A DNA stretch of 64,000 nt from Pyrus communis (taxonomy: Eukaryota; Streptophyta; Magnoliopsida; Rosales; Rosaceae): contig NC_084810.1 of the NCBI RefSeq assembly GCF_963583255.1, forward strand, positions 10,809,853 through 10,873,852. Direction: 5' to 3'. The notes beneath the pieces are model-generated. The model was not told the origin of the DNA. It ran no database searches and saw nothing but the letters and a program-made list of their open reading frames with translations. The translations under genes were made by a program, and so were the position numbers. This document shows positions 57,660-64,000 of the stretch, one piece after another (position 1 is the stretch's first letter; the number at the start of each line of letters is the position of its first letter).

Positions 57660-60180
57660 AAACCAAATCAATCAAATTCGCGCGCACCCTAATGATTGGC
57701 ACTACCTAGTGTTAGGGCCCAAAAATGTACCACACCAATCCAACTAAGTCTTAAAGCCCATTTGTCAAAACCTACATTCAAGCACAAACACATACCAAGG
57801 TGTAGGATCGATAATGAATATATTTACAAACATGCCATGCCATGATGATTAAGCCAGATATTCACACCATGCTTCCTAATGCTAGTCACTATTCATGCTA
57901 AGCCCAAGTCACATATTCGGGGCTTGTCAAGTGGATTGTAGTGTGGATGGTTACAGAAGGTTATTGGGCCTATATGGAATCAGTGTCATGGAAGACTTTG
58001 TGTTGCTTGGGGGCCTAAAGATCCAAGCCCATACCATTTGCATTTCACGCAGGCAACATTGAGAGATAACTAGCTTAGTTTATCCCTTTCCCTAGCAAAC
58101 CAACCTTCTTAGTTAGGACTAAACTAGATTTCTGCAATAAATATAGGTTAAGCCCAACAAGTCAGGCATTTAGTGTTAACTTTCCTTTCCCAGCTTGCAT
58201 AGACATAAACTACAGGTCTCAACAATGCAGCTACCTTACACCAAAACAGAAATAATATGAGGGCTAGGGAGAAAGGAATGGTAGACCAAGCCACAAAGGG
58301 AGATTCCTTTGAAGCCTAGAGAAGAAACCTTCACTTACATAAGGAGGGGAAGCCATTAGAGAACACAGACAAAAGATTAGAGGTAACATGGAAAGAGATA
58401 GAAAGAACGCCGGGGAAAGAACCACCAAGGAAATAAGCTCAAAGAGTTCCATTTAGTCCAGAAGCATACTTCAAGCCTCAAGGATCACCATCCATGCAAC
58501 CTAGCAATTCCCTCAACCTTCTATTAAGCATCCCAGCCATTAGAAGTCTTACTATCACCCTAGGAAAGCCCAGGTTATTTGGCCAAGAATGTCATGCAAC
58601 CATGTAAATCTCTTCTCTCTCATGTTAAACTCATAATCTTCTAGCTTCCACACCATGCTTCACTTGAGCAAGTAATTATCTTGATCAATCATGCTATCTT
58701 CGAGTTGTTGATGTTACTGGGGTATTTCCTAAGACAAGCTAACTCTTTCAAGATATTTAGGAACTTGGTACGAATCAGCACCAAATGAGACAAAAAGACG
58801 TTCTCAAAGCCTAAGTCCACCTTAACCTAAAAGTCATCCAACACCTATATAACAAATAGTCATCTTAGAGCCAGAGGATTTGCATTTTCCTCTTGATTTT
58901 GCAAGGCATCTAGGTCAGATGAAAGACTGATACCACATTTCCCACTAACCAATTTAATAGAGGATCATATAGTTAAATAGCTAAAACGCATAAACTAGTA
59001 TGATTTCAAAGTCTCAATGTGTAATATGAAAATTGTAACAAATAACACATACTCCAATTTTGAGAATATAACATAAAACTTTGACAAATATACAATTTTT
59101 CTTATAATCCTGAACCATTAGTAAGTAATGAGTCTAACGACATATCTTAAGTCCTCTGGTTCAAGTTTGTTACGAAGAAACAATGGGGAGATGCAGCCCA
59201 CGTGCACTTGTGTGGTGCATGTTAGTTTCCACTCATACACTCTTAGGGGCATTTATGTCTTTTTAGATTCCTTATATTAGTGGCCTAGAGGCATAGATCT
59301 CCTATGCCACTACCAACACTCCTATTCCCAGACAGTCAGAAAGTCCTTTGCCTTCCTTTTGATTCCATGACCAGACAAATACGCCCTACCAATTCCAACT
59401 ACCACGTGGAGCAAATCATTTTTCATTCGTCCATCTCCTCTCCTTCTCCATAACAATACAAAGCTATAAGTTATCCACTCAGCTTCTGCCACATGGACTT
59501 CCCCACCGGCACAAGTCAACGAGAACCCTCAATGCTCTTGTGGTTGACGTCGAAGATAAAGATTTGCATAATACGGATAACCTGTGTTTATTGTCATTAT
59601 AGATTCACATAGAATATGTCCACAAAAGTATCTGTTTACAAATAACAGTATATTATTAAATTAAAACATCACATAATAATAAAAATAAATTTTATTTTCA
59701 ATTATTCATTTACTTAGATTATGTCACGTAATATACGGATCCTCTTCAATTATTCAATTGCTTAGATTATGTCATGTAATATAACAATATATTATTAGAT
59801 TATGTCACACAACATATGGATCCTCTTCTCACAAGAATCGAAAGTCAAGAGGAATAGATGATTTTTTTTTTCTTTTGAATAATATTATTTACATTAGGGA
59901 AGAGAATATGTTTAGCCTCACAATGGTTAGCAATAATGTAATTCAAATTCGTCTTTAACGAGAATTAAATATAAAATCTCTTACTTATAAGTAAAGAGAA
60001 ATATCATTAGATTCGTAGAATTTGAGAAATTGATAATGTTAAAAGACTTTGGACGGACATTTCGATTTTCAAACTACCAACTGCCAGCCAGTTCAGACGA
60101 CATTTCCAAAGCCGCTGCGTACATTCCAATCACCAATCCAGGCGTCAGATCTCAATTCAACAGCACACATTTCTCTCCAA
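57660..60180. other. Intergenic DNA upstream of DiT1, no gene seen
   Basis: A TGTTAGGGCCC start at about 57711 hints at another LTR-type insertion, but no partner end was identified. Short open frames on the minus strand (58264-58452, 59322-59519) have no domain character. 59640-60060 is AT-rich with a repeated TTAGATTATGTCA phrase (about 59716, 59762 and 59793). Confidence 0.4.
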
Positions 60181-60184
60181 CATT

Positions 60185-60316
60185 GACATAAATACCCCTC
60201 CCCCTTTAAGCCCCTCCATTTCGACAATTTCTCTCTTTAACTACCAACACTTGCTGCTCCTGCTCCCGCTGCTTCTCTGAGCTCCACCGCAGCAGATCCC
60301 ATCCTCCGCCATCCCG
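60185..60316 (+). promoter_or_regulatory. DiT1 core promoter and 5' leader
   Basis: A TATA-like CATAAATAC lies at 60187-60195, about 120 bp before the start codon. It is followed by a pyrimidine-rich stretch (CCCCTCCCCC, TTTCTCTCTTTAAC) typical of plant core promoters (Y patch). Transcription probably begins around 60215-60240. No other motif was distinctive. Confidence 0.45.
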
Positions 60317-63300
60317 ATGGCGTCCCTCGCCCTCACCACCGCCGCCACCACCCCCACCTTCCCCTCCCTTAGATCCCGCACTCCCTTCCCCAAATCTTTA
60401 GTACTAAAGCCGTTTCCCGCCTCCCAAACTCGTCGAAACTCCCTCAAAAGCGACGCCCTCGGTTTCAACAAAACCCTCTCCCCCCTCATTTCCTCCCCCA
60501 AGCTCTCCAATTTAACCCGCGACTTCACTCCCTCCCGCCGCGGCTTCCCCGTCAAGGCCACTGTAGCCAGCGGCGGGTCCGCCATCACTCCCGCCAAGGA
60601 ACCATGGCAGGGCGCGGCGATGACGCCTCTAATCGCGTCCATTGCGACTGGACTTATTCTCTGGTTCGTTCCCACTCCTGCCGGAGTCACTAAAAACGCG
60701 TGGCAGCTCCTCTCCATTTTCCTCGCTACCATCGTCGGTATCATTACTCAGCCCCTGCCTCTCGGAGCCGTCGCCTTGCTCGGCCTCGGTGCCTCTGTCC
60801 TCACGAAAACGCTGACTTTCGCCGCCGCTTTCTCCGCCTTCGGAGATCCAATCCCCTGGCTCATCGCCCTCGCCTTCTTCTTCGCCCGAGGCTTCATCAA
60901 GACTGGACTCGGAAATCGAATTGCGTACCAGTTCGTTTCCCTCTTCGGTAGCTCCTCTCTAGGGTTAGGGTACAGTCTGGTCTTCAGCGAGGCCTTGTTG
61001 GCACCGGCGATCCCCTCTGTCTCGGCCAGAGCTGGTGGGATTTTCTTGCCGTTGGTGAAGTCCCTCTGCGTCGCCTGCGGCAGCAATGTTGGCGACGGGA
61101 CCGAGGGTAAGTTGGGGTCGTGGTTGATGCTCACGTGCTTCCAGACTTCGGTGGTTTCATCGGCAATGTTCTTGACGGCCATGGCTGCTAACCCCTTGAG
61201 CGCCAACTTGACATTAAACACGATTAAGCAGACGATTGGGTGGACGGATTGGGCCAAGGCGGCGATTGTCCCCGGTTTGGTGTCGTTGATTGTGGTGCCG
61301 TTGTTGTTGTACATTATTTACCCGCCGGAGGTGAAGAGCAGCCCGGATGCGCCAAAGCTTGCCAGGGAAAGGCTGGAGAAGATGGGGCCGATGTCTAACA
61401 AAGAGATTATCATGGCCGGCACACTGTTTCTTACGGTACTCATTTCTTCTTTTTTGTTAGTTTCTTGTGTTTGTTCGTAGATTGTGTGTGCTTCAAATTT
61501 GGGTATGTTTTGAAGTTGCTTTATGAGCTAAATTTGACAATAATGGGTATGGTGTATAAATGCATTGAGGACGACCGCATTGAGTTACTCTAGCATACTT
61601 CAATGATTTTCAACATTGAATAGCGACACTCTCTTATTATCGAAAGAGGCTGTAACAAGTTTCTGGATTGAATAGTTTCAAGAATTTAATTGGTTATCAT
61701 CGGCATGCTTACATTCAGTGTCATTGATCTCCGTTGACAAGCTTAAGCTGAATGTTCTAAGTTTGTATGTGCCTTTAGTTTCTGAATTTGCATGTTTCTT
61801 AGACAATTTGATTGGTCCATCCTGTCAATTGCACATTTATAATACACTAGAATGGTTCTTATATAGATGCCCATTTGACATGATCTGTATTCAGCACCTG
61901 CAAATTTGACTCGTCTACTTTAAGTTTTTGTCATGGGGTGGGATTTAGTCAATTAGTGCTTAGGTAACCTAACGTTGCTGGTGTTCCCTTTGACCACCTT
62001 TGCAACGGCGTGCGTAGGGGTTATGTGCTGATTATTCTAGCAGTTTAGCATGAAATACTAGTGCAGCAATATTCACTTGGTTGTCATAAATTATATCCCC
62101 TTACTAACACGTGTATGCAAGTGTCTTGGATGCATATGTAAATCTGTTGTGTGATTTAAAATATCTATGCTCATAGTTACCCTCTTTTTTTCTGAGAACA
62201 TCAGGTTGGGCTTTGGATTTTTGGAGGAGTTTTGAGTGTGGATGCTGTTACTGCTGCTATTCTTGGATTATCTGTTCTCCTCGTGACTGGTGTTATTACA
62301 TGGAAGGAGTGCTTAGCTGAATCAGTGGCCTGGGATACACTTACTTGGTTTGCTGCACTCATTGCAATGGCTGGGTATCTCAACAAATACGGTCTTATTT
62401 CTTGGTTTAGCCAGACCGTAGTTAAGGTTTGTCTTTCTTTCCGCTTTCTGGTCACTTACTCGTGCATGCTTGTGATATCACCACTATTAAAAGTAATAAA
62501 TGTAGTTGATTTCTGTGGTGAAAAACTTTAGGTCAGAAACATAAAATAGGGTTCATCCTAACTTAATTTATGGTCCTTTCAGAATTGTTTAGTTCACAAG
62601 TCAATCTGCCGGTTATCCATCATCTGATTTCGGGATGTTTTTGTTTACTGGCATAAACTACTGTATTTACAATTTGCTAGATTATCTACTTCTATTAAAG
62701 CATATGCATTGGCGCACTAATATTGTGTCTCCTGCTATAAGACCTCAACCTTAATGAATTTTCTGACGTGAGACTAAGACCAAATTAGATATGATGTGCC
62801 CTGTGCACGCAATTTACTTTGATAATAGTGAGAAAACCAGTGTTAAATATGGGTTAGGATCTGGGGACATGCGCTTTTGACACCCATTTTATAGGGCTCA
62901 TTTCATAATGTATTTCAACGATCTGAACCGTCTGTATTTAAGTACATCATTCCTAGATCATCCTTGCAAAAAAAAAAAAAAAAAAAAAAAAAAAGACAAA
63001 TCCAAAATTATTAACACATTCATTTGTAGTGAATAAAATGGACGAATACAGTTCTACAAAGAAATACTAAGTTTAATCCAACGGTAATAGATAACACAAT
63101 CAGTTGTAGTGAATAAAATGGACAATTACAGTTCTACAAAGAAATACTAAGTTTAATCCAACGGTAATATGGTTTTAGATTTGGGTGATTTTTGGTAGAC
63201 ATATCTTTGAGGGAAGACCTAAAAATAGAAGGTTCGGATTGTTGAAACACATTATGGAATGAGCCCCACAAAAACATGTGTCAAAATGTGGGTCAAAAGT

Positions 63301-63785
63301 GTCCCCAGATCCAACCCATTAAATATATGTATATATATGTATGTATATGTTAGAAATTCTTATGTTGAAAGTGTAGGTTTTACCTTTGGTCATCATTAAC
63401 AACTATTCTGCTCGTTTTACAGTTTGTTGGCGGATTGGGTCTTTCATGGCAAGCATCTTTTGGCATTCTGGTTCTTCTATATTTCTATTCTCACTACTTC
63501 TTCGCCAGTGGAGCTGCTCATATCGGTGCCATGTTTACAGCTTTCTTGTCTGTTTCTACCGCTCTTGGTACTCCTCCATACTTTGGAGCGATGGTGCTTG
63601 CATTCCTCTCCAACCTCATGGGTGGTCTTACCCATTACGGCATTGGGTCAGCACCTGTTTTTTATGGTGCTAACTACGTTCCACTTGCCAAGTGGTGGGG
63701 TTACGGATTCCTTATATCCGTCGTCAACATCATTATTTGGCTTGGAGTTGGAGGGATTTGGTGGAAGTTCATCGGCTTGTGGTAA
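60317..63785 (+). CDS. DIT1: Plastid 2-oxoglutarate/malate translocator, DiT1 type
   Basis: Three exons, 60317-61435, 62205-62426 and 63423-63785, all introns GT-AG and phase 0, give 567 residues plus stop; Arabidopsis DiT1 is of similar length. Residues 1-80 are Ser/Thr/Pro/Arg-rich, a chloroplast transit peptide ending near PVKATVAS. About 12 hydrophobic segments follow, as in the DASS (divalent anion:sodium symporter) family. Telling stretches are GAAMTPLIASIATGLILWFV (99-118), SEALLAPAIPSVSARAGGIF (224-243), LTAMAANPLSANL (286-298) and the exon-3 SNLMGGLTHYGIGSAPVFYG motif. The protein sits in the plastid inner envelope and exchanges stromal malate for cytosolic 2-oxoglutarate, supplying carbon skeletons to GS/GOGAT ammonium assimilation and photorespiration. 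The ATG is the first in frame after the leader. Exon 1 is GC-rich, unlike the surrounding transposons. DiT2 (glutamate/malate) is the alternative; the sequence resembles DiT1 more. Confidence 0.93.
61436..62204 (+). other. DiT1 intron 1
   Basis: 769 bp, donor GTACTC and acceptor AACATCAG, phase 0. AT-rich, no insertion recognised. Confidence 0.85.
62427..63422 (+). other. DiT1 intron 2, enlarged by a MITE
   Basis: 996 bp, donor GTTTGTC and acceptor TTTTACAG, phase 0. Nearly half of it is the MITE at 62850-63318. Confidence 0.85.
62850..63318. mobile_element. Foldback MITE in DiT1 intron 2, 469 bp
   Basis: Left end TGGGTTAGGATCTGGGGACA pairs with the reverse complement of the right end TGGGTTGGATCTGGGGACAC. 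Pairing resumes inward through 'GGCTCATT-CATAATGT-TTTCAAC', about 110 bp per arm. A 7-bp duplication, TTAAATA, flanks it (62843-62849 and 63319-63325). It contains a 27-A run (about 62968-62994) and two copies of an about 80-bp unit (about 63011-63091 and 63092-63170). Confidence 0.78.
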
Positions 63786-64000
63786 AAGGTGTTGGCCATG
63801 AAAATCCGCATCGTTTCAGATGTTTGTTCAGTCAGATGCAGTTGTTTCACTTATTTCCGGGGCACTCTATGATCTTTCCCTTGAATTCTTTCACATGGAA
63901 ATAATCTTTCGTCATTTCAAATTTCAGGGAGATCTGTTGGTGAAAAATCGGTATACATAGGAGGTTGATTTTAGAGCAGAAATTAGAAAATGGAGCCCCA
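63786..64000 (+). other. DiT1 3' untranslated region
   Basis: T-rich sequence after the TAA stop. GAAATAATC at about 63898 is a weak polyadenylation-signal candidate. The transcript end cannot be fixed and may lie outside the window. Confidence 0.45.

Noticed and set aside
60748..61314. A 188-codon minus-strand open frame in DiT1 exon 1
   Set aside because: Antisense shadow of GC-rich coding DNA; the plus strand has a transporter with correct introns.

Overview
This is nuclear DNA from a dicot plant. A Rosaceae genome of the apple/pear group is my best guess: the polyphenol-oxidase-like fragment, the Cassandra-type 5S element and the chromovirus LTR families fit it, but no single marker proves it. 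The only apparently intact host gene is at the right edge: a three-exon gene for a plastid 2-oxoglutarate/malate translocator (DiT1 type, 567 residues; exons 60317-61435, 62205-62426, 63423-63785). The other roughly 60 kb is nested and decayed transposable elements.

Layout. 1-4100: old Ty3/gypsy-like gag and UTR debris plus an unrecognised coiled-coil-like remnant on the minus strand. 6621-6918: MULE-type MITE. About 7400-10538: remains of a CACTA transposon with a recognisable 3' terminus, carrying a foldback MITE (9807-10273). 11542-11690: minus-strand tRNA-type SINE. 12829-23142 and 23204-33132: two adjacent diverged TIR elements of one family, each split at nearly the same internal point by a different Tekay-like chromovirus (13888-22899, target duplication AATGT; 24226-33012, target duplication CATAA). 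33442-43874: a non-autonomous CACTA element (target duplication ATA) that captured part of a polyphenol oxidase gene. That gene fragment was later split by a Ty1/copia element (33984-39256, target duplication CTGTA). The same CACTA also holds a rearranged Cassandra 5S-bearing TRIM (40264-41032, target duplication AACAT) and a tandem array of about 350-bp units. 44040-57659: a second, 13.6-kb CACTA element (target duplication AAA) with decayed TNP2-type and Ptta/Transposase_24-type genes. 57660-60240: intergenic DNA and promoter. 60317-63785: the DiT1-like gene, with a 469-bp foldback MITE in intron 2.

Main points. (1) Both chromovirus families carry three imperfect palindromes per LTR whose stem bases change in pairs between modules; three more, degenerate, lie in the second element's interior. 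This suggests a selected structure and is the best candidate here for something undescribed. (2) The second chromovirus has nearly identical LTRs around a thoroughly ruined coding region, as expected of a copy mobilised by a partner element. (3) The first chromovirus lost the catalytic core of its reverse transcriptase, and its many stop codons are nearly all explicable as C-to-T or G-to-A changes. (4) Gene capture, copia insertion and TRIM insertion within one CACTA element can be placed in order from target duplications. None of the retroelements can encode its own complete machinery. All boundaries and alignments were read by eye.
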